Of a DNA stretch of 64,000 nucleotides, positions 50,798-64,000 are shown piece by piece (positions within the stretch are counted from its first letter, which is position 1; each line of letters opens with the position of its first letter). The stretch comes from Candidatus Eisenbacteria bacterium. GTDB taxonomy: Bacteria; Desulfobacterota; Binatia; DP-6. Position numbers and translations under genes: made by a program. Location: the NCBI GenBank assembly GCA_035577985.1, contig DATJZY010000042.1, positions 1-64,000 of the forward strand, written 5' to 3'. Under the pieces are notes generated by a model. It was not told where the DNA came from. It searched no databases and saw only the letters and a program-made list of their open reading frames with translations.

Positions 50798-52468
50798 ATG
50801 CGGGCCCTGGCGATGCTGGCGGCGATCCTCGTCCTGCTTCCCGGCGCTGCCGCGCGAGCCAAGGAGGCAAAGCTCGATCCCGCCACCTGGGCCCGCCTCA
50901 CCGGCAGCTTCGAGGAAGACGGCGCGAGCCTCACGGTCACCGTCATGAGCAACAACCTCATGCTCTCGGACGGCGCGAGCGAATGCAGCCCCACCCACGC
51001 GCTCCCGAAGAAGACGAAGAAGAGCATCGTGCTCTCCGCGAGCTGGTCCGCCTGCGCGGGCATGCATGGCAAGGTGCGGCTCAGCGTGCGATTCAGCGGC
51101 GGCGACTTCGACGACCTCCGCGGCCGGCTGCGCGCCCGCAAGGTGAACCGGCAGTTCCGTGCGAGCCGTCCCAAGGGCAACGCGGCCGACTGTGCCGCCA
51201 GCGACACCTTCGAGCTGATCCAGCGCCGCGTCCTCGGGCCGAGCGGCTGCCGCGTCACGACCTGCCACGGCGCGGGTGCCGAGGGCGGCCTCGACCTGCA
51301 GGCCGGGCGTGCCTACGACGACCTCGTCGGCGCCGCGGCCACGAACGAAGCGGCAGCCGCCGCCGGCAAACTGCGCGTGGTGCCCGGGGACGCCGGCTCG
51401 AGCTTCCTCGTACAGAAGCTCACCGGCGCGCTCGCCGCCGGCGAGGGCGAGCCGATGCCGTTCGGCCGCAAGACCATCTCCGCGATCGAGCTCGACCTCG
51501 TCCGCGCGTGGATCGACGCCGGCGCGCCGCGCACCGGAAAGGTCGCCGGCGCGCCGTGTCCGCCGCTGCGTCGCTACGAGCCGTCGACCGCCCTCGATCC
51601 ACCGCCCGGCGGCCTGCAGCTCGTCCTCGACGGGCCGACCCTCGCCCCCGGCGACGAAGTCGAGGGCTGCATGTGGGTGAAGGTTCCCGACGGACCGGAT
51701 CTCGCGGTCGGGAGCTGGGAGTACTCGCTCAACCCGGGGACGCACCACTTCGCCGTCTGGGAGCACATGGGGAACGCCGACCCGGTGACGGACCGGTTCG
51801 TCCCGGGCGACATCGCCTGCATCGCCTCCGGGGCGCGCTTCGGCATCTCGATCTCGGGCGCTCCCGAGGCACCGTATTTCGTCGACGCGTATCCGCGCGG
51901 CGTCGGAAAGATCGTGAAGGGCGGCGCATACCTCGGCCTCAACGCGCACTACTACAACGAGTTCGAGGAGCCGATTCAGATCAAGGTGTGGGTGAACCTG
52001 CGGCCGGTCGACGGTCCGGTCGAGCACGTGGCCGACACGCTCCTCTCGCTGACGGCGAACCTGAACGGCGTCACGCCCTTCAGCATCAACGTCCCGCCGC
52101 GCCAGCAGGCGACGCTGAAGACGCGCTTCACGAACACGACCGGCGCCCCGCTCTCGATCTTCCAGCTCTCGACGCACATGCACCATCGCGGGCTCCGCAC
52201 GAAGGTGTGGAAGTCGGACGGCTCCCTCTTCTTCCAGAACGACGACTGGGCGCACCCCGCGCTGTCGCTGCTCGATCCGCCGTTCGTGCTCGCACCGGGC
52301 GACTACCTCGACTACGAGTGCGTGCACGACAACGGCGTCACGCGCGTCGTCCGCCACTGCGGCGACGCCGCGCACGACACGACCTGCGTTCCCGGCGCCG
52401 AGATCCCCGTCACCTTCGGCAACAGCGCCGAGGACGAGATGTGCTTCCTGACGGGGCTCTTCTACTAG
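50798..52468 (+). CDS. Exported protein with C-x4-CH motif and PHM-like dual-copper monooxygenase domain
   Basis: A 556-aa secreted protein. Signal peptide RALAMLAAILVLLPGAAARA. An N-terminal beta domain (25-140) precedes a short cytochrome-like segment with C151-x4-C156-H157 (GCRVTTCHGAGAEGGLDL). The C-terminal 260 residues resemble copper type II ascorbate-dependent monooxygenases such as peptidylglycine hydroxylating monooxygenase. Candidate CuA ligands are H316-H317 (GTHHFAVWEH) and H384 (LNAHYYNE); CuB ligands are H460 and H462 (STHMHHRG) with M548 (EDEMCFL). This matches the HH, H, HxH, M order of PHM. Substrate unknown; hydroxylation of a hydrocarbon or peptide-like compound is an inference. 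Confidence 0.75.
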   Translation: MRALAMLAAILVLLPGAAARAKEAKLDPATWARLTGSFEEDGASLTVTVMSNNLMLSDGASECSPTHALPKKTKKSIVLSASWSACAGMHGKVRLSVRFSGGDFDDLRGRLRARKVNRQFRASRPKGNAADCAASDTFELIQRRVLGPSGCRVTTCHGAGAEGGLDLQAGRAYDDLVGAAATNEAAAAAGKLRVVPGDAGSSFLVQKLTGALAAGEGEPMPFGRKTISAIELDLVRAWIDAGAPRTGKVAGAPCPPLRRYEPSTALDPPPGGLQLVLDGPTLAPGDEVEGCMWVKVPDGPDLAVGSWEYSLNPGTHHFAVWEHMGNADPVTDRFVPGDIACIASGARFGISISGAPEAPYFVDAYPRGVGKIVKGGAYLGLNAHYYNEFEEPIQIKVWVNLRPVDGPVEHVADTLLSLTANLNGVTPFSINVPPRQQATLKTRFTNTTGAPLSIFQLSTHMHHRGLRTKVWKSDGSLFFQNDDWAHPALSLLDPPFVLAPGDYLDYECVHDNGVTRVVRHCGDAAHDTTCVPGAEIPVTFGNSAEDEMCFLTGLFY

Positions 52469-52492
52469 GAGGCCGCCGGCTCGGCCGAAGGC

Positions 52493-53041
52493 TCACCCCG
52501 CCGGCTTCGGGCCGATGACGATCACGAAGTCCTGATCGTCCTTCAGCGGAATGCCGGGCCAGTTGGGATTCTCCTTCCGCTTCTCTGCGTAGTAGGCGCG
52601 GTAGCCCGACGCCGATTTGGCGTCGAGGCCGCTCGCCTCGAGGGCCTTCACCACCGCCTCGACGTACGGCGGGTACTGCTCCTCGGCGATGAGGGTCATG
52701 ACGCCCGGCTTGAGCGAGATGCCGCTCGCGGTCTCGCCCGTGACCTCCCAGCCCGAGTCGCGGAAGACGTCCTGGATGCTGGTGACGAGCGCGGCCACCT
52801 CGGGATTGCCCGGCTGGCTGTAGAGCCAGGCGCGCTTCTTCGTCTGCTCCACCCCGAGGGCCTCCTTCATGGCGGCTTTCGCCGAGTCGCTGATGGTGCG
52901 GCCGCCCGCGACAGGCGCCGCCGCCGGGGACGTTGCGGCGCTCTTCGCCGGTGCCGCCGGCGGCGCCTCGGAGCCGCCGCAGGCGGCGGCCAGCACCACG
53001 GCGACGAGGAGCAGCGAATGACGAGGCATCGACATCGACAT
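52493..53041 (-). CDS. Hypothetical lipoprotein
   Basis: About 182 aa. The hydrophobic start PRHSLLLVAVVLAAACGG has a good lipobox (LAAAC), followed by an Ala/Pro-rich spacer (PPAAPAKSAATSPAAAPVAGG), so it is probably anchored to a membrane. The globular part (ISDSAKAAMKEALGVEQTKK, WLYSQPGNPEVAALVTSIQDVF) ends PGIPLKDDQDFVIVIGPKPAG. I do not recognise the family. Three in-frame ATGs (53041, 53035, 53029) precede the signal peptide; the last is the tightest start. Confidence 0.65.
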   Translation of the reverse strand: MSMSMPRHSLLLVAVVLAAACGGSEAPPAAPAKSAATSPAAAPVAGGRTISDSAKAAMKEALGVEQTKKRAWLYSQPGNPEVAALVTSIQDVFRDSGWEVTGETASGISLKPGVMTLIAEEQYPPYVEAVVKALEASGLDAKSASGYRAYYAEKRKENPNWPGIPLKDDQDFVIVIGPKPAG

Positions 53042-53094
53042 GGCGGGCCTCTCTAGCCTGCGGGCCCGTGGCTTGCCACCCCAGCGCCCACCCT

Positions 53095-55533
53095 TCACCC
53101 CACGCGCGCGAGCTCGAGTCGACCGTGCCACCGATGGCGGAGCACGGCCCGGACGACCGCCGACTCGGGACGACTGAGGTCCGGGTCGCCCTCGAGCCAC
53201 CGCGCGGCCTCGTCCCGCGCCGCAGTGAGGAGACTCGTGTCGCGGACGAGGTTCGCGACCCGCAACGGCGGGAGCCCGGCCTGCCGTGTGCCGAGGAAGT
53301 CGCCCGGGCCGCGCTGCACGAGATCCGCCTCGGCGATCGCGAAGCCGTCGGTCGTGCGCTCGAGCACGACCAGGCGCTGATACGTCTCCTCGGCCATCCA
53401 CCCTGGCACGGCGAGGAAGCAGTAGCCCGGGTGCGTGCCGCGTCCGACGCGACCGCGGAGCTGGTGGAGCTGCGCGAGTCCGAATCGCTCCGCGTGCTCG
53501 ATCACGATGACGGTCGCGTTCGGCACGTCGATGCCGACCTCGATGACCGTCGTCGACACGAGCACGTCGAACTCCTGCCGCTTGAAGCGCCGCATGACGG
53601 CGTCCTTCTCGTCCGGCTTCATGCGGCCGTGGACGACGTCGAGGCGGAGGCCGGCGAGCGGTCCCGCCGCGAGCTCGCGCACCATGGTGGTGGCCGCCTT
53701 GAGCGACGACGTCTCGGTCTCCTCGACGAGCGGATAGACGACGTACGCCTGCCGCCCGGCGCCAACCTCCTCGTGGATGCGCGCGTACATGCGGTCGCGC
53801 CCGCGCTCGCGGGCGAGCTCGGTGCGGATCGGCGTCCGGCCCGGCGGCAGCTCGTCCAGGGTCGAGACCGCGAGGTCGCCGTAGAGTGTCAGCGCCAGCG
53901 TGCGGGGAATGGGCGTCGCGCTCATCACGAGGACGTCGAGACCGCCGGCATCGCCCGCCTGGCGCTGCAGCGCCGCGCGCTGGAGCACGCCGAAGCGATG
54001 CTGCTCGTCGACCACGGCGAGACCGAGACGGTGGAAGTCGACCCCCTCCTGGATGAGGGCGTGCGTGCCGACGACGAGCGCCAGGCGGCCGTTCGCGAGC
54101 GCGCCCACCACCGCGCGCCGCTCGCGGCCCTTGACCGCGCCGGTCAGCATCCCGACCGGGACACCGAGCGGCTCGGCGAGAGCGCGCACGGTCTCGTAGT
54201 GCTGCTCGGCGAGGAGCTCGGTCGGCGCCATGATCGCCGCCTGCGCCCCGGCTTCGACGACCGTGAGCGCGGCCATGAGGGCGACGAGCGTCTTCCCGCT
54301 CCCGACGTCGCCTTGGAGGAGGCGACGCATCGGGTGTGGGGCGGCGAGGTCGGCGGCGATCTCGCGTGCCGCACGCTCCTGAGCGCCCGTGGGACGGAAC
54401 GGCAGCGCCGTGCGCAGCGCCGGAACGAGCCGCGTGGATGGCGGAAAGGCCGTGCCGGGCTCCGCGCTCGTCGCAGAGCGGCGGAGCGCGAGTCCGAGCT
54501 GCAGGAAGAACAGCTCGTCGAAGACCAGCGAGCGATGCGGGAGCGAGGCGCCATGCCCGAGCGTGACGGCGTCGGCGGTGGGCGGCGGCTGGTGTACGTA
54601 GCGCAGCGCGCGCGGCGGCTCGACGAGCCGTTGCCGCGCGGCGATCGCCGCCGGAACGGCGACCGGGACGCGGTCGGCGTAGTCGGCGACGGCCGCCAGC
54701 ACGATCCGCCGCATGGCCGACACCGGCCACGGCGTCGGCTTCTCGTAGACCGGGACGATCCCGCCCTGCGCCGCGGGATCGTCGTCGGGCCCGAGGAAGG
54801 TGACGTCGGGATGCGCGATGCGCAGCGGGCCGCCGCCGATCGCCGCGTCGACGCGCCCGAAGACCAGCACGCGCTGCCCCGCCCGGAAGCGGGTGCGGAA
54901 GTACGCCACCTGATTGAACCACACGAGCTGCAGGCTCGCCGCCCCGTCGCGCAGGATCACCTCGAGCACCGGGCGGCGCCCGCGACCGGCGCGAGCCTCG
55001 CGCACCGCCGTCACCTCGCCGACCGTGCCGGCCTCGGCGCCGATCTGGAGCGTGTGCATCGCGCTCACGTTGCGGCGGTCCTCGTAGCGGAACGGCAGGT
55101 GGAAGAGCACGTCCTCGACCGTCGTGAGCCCGAAGCGGGCCAGCTCGGCCCCGCGCTTCGGGCCGACGCCGCGGATCGCCTGCGACGGCTGGCCGAGCGC
55201 CGCGAGGTCGAGGTCGACGTCGCGTGCGCTGCGCGGTGGAGCGACCTCGGTGGCCGCGCTGCGAAGCGCGGGCAGGAGACGGTGCGCGCGACGCAGCAGC
55301 GCGGGCCCGTCGGGGCCGCCGGCGCGCAGTTGCCCGACGATGATCGAGAGCTCGGCCAGCGCCGCCGCCGCAGTGGCGCCCGCGCCGGCCTGCGCGCGCT
55401 CGATCCGCTCGGCGATCGCCTCGAGCGGGAGCCGCGTGTGCTCGAGCCCCCGGTAGTCACGCGCCGCGAGGTACGCGAGCGGTCGCTCGAGCGCCTGCAC
55501 CACCTCGGCGAGCGGTCCGCTGTCGCTGCTCAC
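53095..55533 (-). CDS. recG: ATP-dependent DNA helicase RecG
   Basis: An 812-aa branch-migration helicase. Wedge/OB domain (IRGVGPKRGAELARFGLTTVEDVLFHLPFRYED), then helicase motifs: GDVGSGKTLVALMAAL (I), MAPTELLAEQHYE (Ia), VVDEQHRFGVLQR (II), VMSATPIPRTLALTLYGDL (III) and VSTTVIEVGIDVPNATVIVIEH with QLRGRVGRG (V-VI). The first 100 residues are an extra N-terminal segment. GTG start lies 4 nt after the carB stop, so it is co-transcribed with the pyr operon although unrelated in function. Confidence 0.94.
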   Translation of the reverse strand: MSSDSGPLAEVVQALERPLAYLAARDYRGLEHTRLPLEAIAERIERAQAGAGATAAAALAELSIIVGQLRAGGPDGPALLRRAHRLLPALRSAATEVAPPRSARDVDLDLAALGQPSQAIRGVGPKRGAELARFGLTTVEDVLFHLPFRYEDRRNVSAMHTLQIGAEAGTVGEVTAVREARAGRGRRPVLEVILRDGAASLQLVWFNQVAYFRTRFRAGQRVLVFGRVDAAIGGGPLRIAHPDVTFLGPDDDPAAQGGIVPVYEKPTPWPVSAMRRIVLAAVADYADRVPVAVPAAIAARQRLVEPPRALRYVHQPPPTADAVTLGHGASLPHRSLVFDELFFLQLGLALRRSATSAEPGTAFPPSTRLVPALRTALPFRPTGAQERAAREIAADLAAPHPMRRLLQGDVGSGKTLVALMAALTVVEAGAQAAIMAPTELLAEQHYETVRALAEPLGVPVGMLTGAVKGRERRAVVGALANGRLALVVGTHALIQEGVDFHRLGLAVVDEQHRFGVLQRAALQRQAGDAGGLDVLVMSATPIPRTLALTLYGDLAVSTLDELPPGRTPIRTELARERGRDRMYARIHEEVGAGRQAYVVYPLVEETETSSLKAATTMVRELAAGPLAGLRLDVVHGRMKPDEKDAVMRRFKRQEFDVLVSTTVIEVGIDVPNATVIVIEHAERFGLAQLHQLRGRVGRGTHPGYCFLAVPGWMAEETYQRLVVLERTTDGFAIAEADLVQRGPGDFLGTRQAGLPPLRVANLVRDTSLLTAARDEAARWLEGDPDLSRPESAVVRAVLRHRWHGRLELARVG

Positions 55534-55537
55534 GACG

Positions 55538-58747
<3,210 letters not shown>

Positions 58748-58749
58748 CG

Positions 58750-59883
58750 CTAGCGCCGCTCCATCAAGTCGACGAAGCGCCGGAAGAGGTAGCGCGCGTC
58801 ATGCGGTCCGGGCGACGCCTCGGGATGGTACTGCACGGAGAAGGTCGGCTGCCCCTTCACGACGAGGCCTTCCACCGTACGATCGTTGAGATTCACGTGG
58901 CTCACCTCGGCGCGGTCGCGGAGCGAGTCCGCGTCGACCGCGAAGCCGTGGTTCTGGGCCGTGATCTCGACCTTGCCGGTCGTCAAGTCCTGCACGGGCT
59001 GGTTGCCGCCGTGGTGGCCGAACTTGAGCTTGTAGGTCTTGCCGCCGAGCGCGAGCCCGAGGATCTGGTGCCCGAGGCAGATGCCGAACACGGGCACCTT
59101 GCCGAGCAGCTCGGCGACGTTCTCGCGCGCGCCGACGACCGCGTCGGGATCGCCGGGACCGTTCGACAGGAACACGCCGTCGGCCGAGAGCGCGAGCACC
59201 TCGCGCGCCGGGGTCGAGGCCGGCACGACGCGCACGGCGCAGCCGGCGCCGACGAGGTTCCGCAGGATGTTGTACTTGATCCCGTAGTCGTAGGCGACGA
59301 CCTTGAGCGGTGGCCGGCCGCGGCGCGCCGCGACGTCCTCGGCCGAGACGTAGCCCTCGAGCGTCCACGGCCCCTGCGTCCAGCCGTACGGCTCGGTGCA
59401 GGTGACGACGTTGGCGAGGTCCTGCCCCACCATGCTCGGGGCGTCCTTCGCCCGGCGCACGAGACGCTCGGCGTCCAGCTCGTCGGTGGACAGCACGGCC
59501 TCCTGGGCCCCGTGGTCGCGCAGGTGGCGAACGAGCGCGCGGGTGTCGATGCCCTCGATCCCGGGGATGCCGTGCCGAGCGAGGTAGCTCCCGAGCGTCT
59601 CCTCGGCCCGCCACGACGACGGCACCTCGCGGTACTCGCGCACGACGAAGCCCCGCACGAACGGCCGGCGCGATTCCACGTCGTGCTTGTTCACGCCGAC
59701 GTTGCCGATCTGCGGGTACGTCATCGCGACGAGCTGTCCCTCGTAGGACGGATCGGTCAGGATCTCCTGGTAGCCGGTCATGCTGGTGTTGAAGACGATC
59801 TCGCCGACCGCCTGCGCGCGTGCGCCGAAAGCCCGTCCCCGGAAGACCGTTCCGTCCGCGAGCGCGAGGATCGCTTCGCTCAC
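58750..59883 (-). CDS. carA: Carbamoyl-phosphate synthase, small (glutaminase) subunit
   Basis: A 377-aa subunit that supplies ammonia from glutamine. N-terminal CarA-specific region ([40 protein letters not shown]), then a class I glutamine amidotransferase with the nucleophile cysteine in [18 protein letters not shown] and the His/Glu pair in [17 protein letters not shown] start overlaps the pyrC stop (GTGA). Confidence 0.96.
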   Translation of the reverse strand: MSEAILALADGTVFRGRAFGARAQAVGEIVFNTSMTGYQEILTDPSYEGQLVAMTYPQIGNVGVNKHDVESRRPFVRGFVVREYREVPSSWRAEETLGSYLARHGIPGIEGIDTRALVRHLRDHGAQEAVLSTDELDAERLVRRAKDAPSMVGQDLANVVTCTEPYGWTQGPWTLEGYVSAEDVAARRGRPPLKVVAYDYGIKYNILRNLVGAGCAVRVVPASTPAREVLALSADGVFLSNGPGDPDAVVGARENVAELLGKVPVFGICLGHQILGLALGGKTYKLKFGHHGGNQPVQDLTTGKVEITAQNHGFAVDADSLRDRAEVSHVNLNDRTVEGLVVKGQPTFSVQYHPEASPGPHDARYLFRRFVDLMERR

Positions 59884-61186
59884 GACGCCACCCGCAGCGG
59901 GGGCGCCGTCGTGCGGTCCTCGTAGACGAGCGCGCCGCCGACGAACGTCGCGATCGCCTTGCCCTGCAGGTCCCACCCGTCGAAAGGCGTGTTGCGGCTC
60001 TTCGACTTGAAGCTCCGCGCCGCGACCCTCCAGCGGCGCTCGGGGTCGATCACCGCCACGTCCGCCGCCGCGCCGACCGCCAGCGTGCCGGCGGGAATGC
60101 CGAGGAGCCGGGCCGGCCCCACGGTCATGCGCGCGATCAGCGTCGGAAGGTCCAGCACCCCTTCCGCCACCAAGCGCAGGCCGAGGCCGAGGGCGGTCTC
60201 GAGGCCGACGATGCCGTTCGCCGCCTGGTCGAACTCGCAGTCCTTCTCGTCCGGGTGGTGCGGCGCGTGGTCGGTGGCGATCGCCTCGATGGTGCCGTCG
60301 GCGAGCCCGGCGCGCAGCGCCTCGACGTCGGCCCGCGTACGGAGCGGCGGCGCCATCTTCGCGTTGCCGTCGTACTCCGCGACCGCCTCCTCGGTGAGGA
60401 AGAGATGATGCGGCGTCGCCTCCGCGCTGACGGCGAGGCCGCGCGCCCGGGCCTCGCGGATCATGGCAACCGATCGGGCCGTGCTCACGTGCGCCACGTG
60501 CAGGCGTCCGCCGGTCAGCTCGGCGAGCGCGACGTCGCGCGCCACCATCAACTCCTCGGACGCCGCCGGTGAGCCGCGGAGCCCGAGCCGGACCGACGTG
60601 AGGCCCTCGTTCATCACGCCGTCGCACCGCAGGCACGTGTCCTCCTCGTGCGCGATGACGAGCAGATCGAAGAGCTTCGCGTATTCGAGCGCCCGCCGCA
60701 TGAGGCCGGCGTCCATGATCGGCATGCCGTCGTCCGAGACGGCGACGATGCCCGCCCGCCGCATCTCGCCGAACTCGGCGAGCTGCTTGCCCGCGAGCCC
60801 GACCGACACGGCGCCGATCGGGTAGACGCGCGCCAACCTGGCCGCCGCCGCCTGCTCCAGGATGAAGCGGGTGACCGCGCTGCTGTCGTTCACGGGGTTC
60901 GTGTTCGCCATGCAGGCGACCGAGGTGACGCCGCCCGCGACGGCCGCGGCCGTGCCGGTCGCGATGGTCTCCTTGTACTCGTAGCCCGGCTCGCGCAGGT
61001 GCACGTGCATGTCGACGAGGCCGGGCACGACGAGGCACCCGCGCGCGTCGTACGGCTCGGCCTCGGCTTCGAGCTGATCGCCGGGCTCGACGGCGGCGAT
61101 CCGGCCGTCCTCGACCAGCACGTCGAGCCGGGTCGCCGTCTGCGCCACCGGGTCGACGACCGTCCCGTTCGCGATCCGCAGCCGCG

Positions 61187-61190
<4 letters not shown>
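59880..61190 (-). CDS. pyrC: Dihydroorotase (type I)
   Basis: A 436-aa amidohydrolase. The metal HxH is in [18 protein letters not shown]; further ligands or substrate-binding sites are [47 protein letters not shown] and [17 protein letters not shown] and length place it in the longer type I/PyrC-like group that often associates with PyrB. Overlaps carA by 4 nt and pyrB by 4 nt. Confidence 0.95.
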
Positions 61191-62841
<1,651 letters not shown>

Positions 62842-62878
62842 TCAAGTTAAAAGGTCCGTCGATCGTTCGAGCTGCGTC

Positions 62879-62907
62879 CACATACGCGGCGAGTCTCGTA
62901 CTGTCAA
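62879..62907 (-). promoter_or_regulatory. Candidate promoter of the pyr operon
   Basis: Perfect -35 TTGACA (62907-62902), 17-nt spacer, TATGTG (62884-62879). It would give a leader of about 55 nt before the leader-peptide ATG. A second -35-like TTGACC (62845-62840) exists nearer but would place the -10 on the leader SD/ATG. The region is shared with the divergent GST-like gene. Confidence 0.45.
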
Positions 62908-62920
62908 CAAGGAGGATCCG

Positions 62921-63850
62921 ATGACACCCGATCACACCGCCCTCATCCTGCATCAGTACGACACGTCGCCGTTCTCGGAGAAGATCCGCAAGGTGCTCGC
63001 GCACAAGCGCCTGGCGTGGTTCGCGGTCGAGCAGCCGAGCATCATGCCGAAGCCGGACCTCGTGCCGCTGACGGGCGGCTATCGCCGCATCCCGGTGCTG
63101 CAGATCGGCGCCGACGTGTACTGCGACTCGCAGCTGATCGCGCGCGTGCTGGAAGCGCGCCGGCCCGAGCCGACGATCTACCCCGGGCGCAGCGAAGCGA
63201 CCTGCCACGCCTGGAACCTGTGGGCGGACCGGCTCCTCTTCCTGCCGGTCGTGTCGGTCGTGTTCGCCGAGATCGGGGAGTTCGTCCCGAAGGCGTTCGT
63301 GGACGATCGGTCGCGCATGATGGCCGGACGCGACTTCGCCGAGATCTCGAAGCAGGCGCCCTACGCGCGCGACCAGCTCCGCGGCCTCGTGGCGACGCTC
63401 GACGCGCAGCTCGCCGACGGGCGGCCATTCGTCCTCGGCGATGCGTTCGGCCTGCCCGACGCCGCCTGCTACCACCCGCTGTGGTTCCTGCGCGTGGCCC
63501 CCGGCGCGCGTGACCTGCTGGCGCCCTTCGCCCACGTTGCTGCCTGGATGGGCCGCCTGGAGGCGATGGGCGACGGCGACAAGACCGTCGTCGCCCCCGC
63601 CGATGCGCTCGCGATCGCCCGCGCCGCGACGCCCGCCCCGGGAACCGTTGCGCCCGGGGAGCCGAACGGTCTCGCGGCCGGCGACGCCGTGAGCGTCACG
63701 CCGGACGACTACGGATTCGACCCGGTCGCCGGGACCCTGCACGCCGCCTCGGCGCACGAGGTGGCCGTACGGCGCATCGACCCCGCCCTGGGCGAGATCG
63801 TCGTCCACTTCCCGCGCGTCGGCTTCCGCCTGAGCGCGGTCAGTCGGTGA
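62921..63850 (+). CDS. Glutathione S-transferase-like protein with C-terminal extension
   Basis: A 309-aa protein. The thioredoxin-like half (1-85) has LHQYDTSPFSEKIRKVL (SPFSEK at the active-site turn), YRRIPVLQIGADVYCDSQLIARVL. The helical half includes FVLGDAFGLPDAACYHPLWFL. Beyond residue 240 an 70-residue beta-rich tail (AAGDAVSVTPDDYGFDPVAG) is not part of classical GSTs. Strong SD (AAGGAGG) precedes the ATG. Divergent from the pyr operon with a 104-bp control region between ATG codons of GST and leader peptide. Confidence 0.82.
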   Translation: MTPDHTALILHQYDTSPFSEKIRKVLAHKRLAWFAVEQPSIMPKPDLVPLTGGYRRIPVLQIGADVYCDSQLIARVLEARRPEPTIYPGRSEATCHAWNLWADRLLFLPVVSVVFAEIGEFVPKAFVDDRSRMMAGRDFAEISKQAPYARDQLRGLVATLDAQLADGRPFVLGDAFGLPDAACYHPLWFLRVAPGARDLLAPFAHVAAWMGRLEAMGDGDKTVVAPADALAIARAATPAPGTVAPGEPNGLAAGDAVSVTPDDYGFDPVAGTLHAASAHEVAVRRIDPALGEIVVHFPRVGFRLSAVSR

Positions 63851-64000
63851 CGACCTTCGAGGGGACGCAGAACTCCAGGCGGCGGGTGAGCGTGATCTCG
63901 AGCGGCCCGAACTGATTGTTCGTGAACGGGTGCATCGTGCCGAACGGATCGCGGTGGCGCGCCTTGTAGCAGACCAGGCTGTCCGGGTGGGACGGCGCCG
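63840..64000 (-). CDS. C-terminal end of a protein (cut by window edge), likely a secreted Cys-containing domain
   Basis: Open from the right edge to a TGA at 63842-63840, 52 residues visible. It reads SLVCYKARHRDPFGTMHP, TNNQFGPLEITLTRRLEFCV, PSKVV. The pattern, a CYKA motif followed by an NQFGP-(x)-L segment and an FCVPS end, is the C-terminal domain seen repeatedly in secreted or membrane-anchored proteins of Binatota-like and other Desulfobacterota-related MAGs (from memory; not checked). It overlaps the GST-like gene end by 11 nt. The N-terminal part lies outside the window. Confidence 0.6.
   Translation of the reverse strand, partial: APSHPDSLVCYKARHRDPFGTMHPFTNNQFGPLEITLTRRLEFCVPSKVVTD

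Overview
The window is very GC-rich (roughly 70% by eye), densely coded bacterial chromosome. I see no rRNA, tRNA, CRISPR array, phage or plasmid genes and no complete insertion sequence. The gene content is that of a free-living heterotroph with much fatty-acyl-CoA chemistry: three acyl-CoA dehydrogenases, a split B12-dependent methylmalonyl-CoA mutase, two enoyl-CoA hydratases and a DUF35-thiolase fusion. It also has copper/silver efflux, secreted Cys-rich hydrolases and a dual-copper monooxygenase-like protein. A truncated C-terminal domain at the right edge and the style of the secreted proteins recall Deltaproteobacteria-related lineages such as Candidatus Binatota. That placement is inference only.

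Layout. 1-2.4 kb (minus): LON-domain protein (cut by the edge), DUF3501, rubrerythrin, glutathione S-transferase. 2.5-13.2 kb (minus): one ten-gene run, SDR - DUF35/thiolase - geranylgeranyl-reductase-like - rnhB - pdhA - pdhB - pdhC - lpd - lipB - lipA, with most junctions overlapping. 13.3-15.3 kb: thioesterase, nucleotidyltransferase, VOC protein. 15.4-22.8 kb (plus): a small Cys-rich secreted protein, a CusCBA-type efflux system, a methyltransferase and endonuclease III. 22.9-24.7 kb: secreted pectin-acetylesterase/Notum-type hydrolase. 25.2-30.5 kb (minus): acyl-CoA catabolic operon. 30.6-33.4 kb: carrier protein, MBOAT acyltransferase, KAS III. 33.8-39.6 kb (minus): aminotransferase - hom - thrC - apgM-like - glpX, a threonine cluster. 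39.7-46.3 kb: class III cyclase, DLH-type hydrolase, lipocalin-like protein, HAD hydrolase, enoyl-CoA hydratase, SDR, UbiA prenyltransferase. 46.5-52.5 kb: GNAT-GFA fusion, acyl-CoA dehydrogenase, aguB-aguA, copper protein. 52.5-62.9 kb (minus): lipoprotein, then the pyrimidine operon pyrR-pyrB-pyrC-carA-carB followed by recG. 62.9-64 kb: GST-like protein and a partial secreted-protein C-terminus.

How the genes work together. The pdh run couples a complete pyruvate dehydrogenase complex to the two enzymes that make its lipoyl cofactor. The pyr run covers bicarbonate to dihydroorotate and begins with a leader peptide reading through an intrinsic terminator. The thr cluster runs from aspartate semialdehyde to threonine, with an ApgM-like protein in place of a classical homoserine kinase.

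The most unusual signals are non-coding. Two unrelated families of structured repeats (three copies each) sit directly 3' of genes, always in the same orientation relative to the upstream gene. Their stems are preserved between copies although the stem sequences differ. A 167-bp MITE-like palindrome lies at the stop codon of the prenyltransferase gene. Several genes not placed inside an operon have a -35/-10 pair ending exactly 6 nt before the start codon, which predicts leaderless mRNAs.
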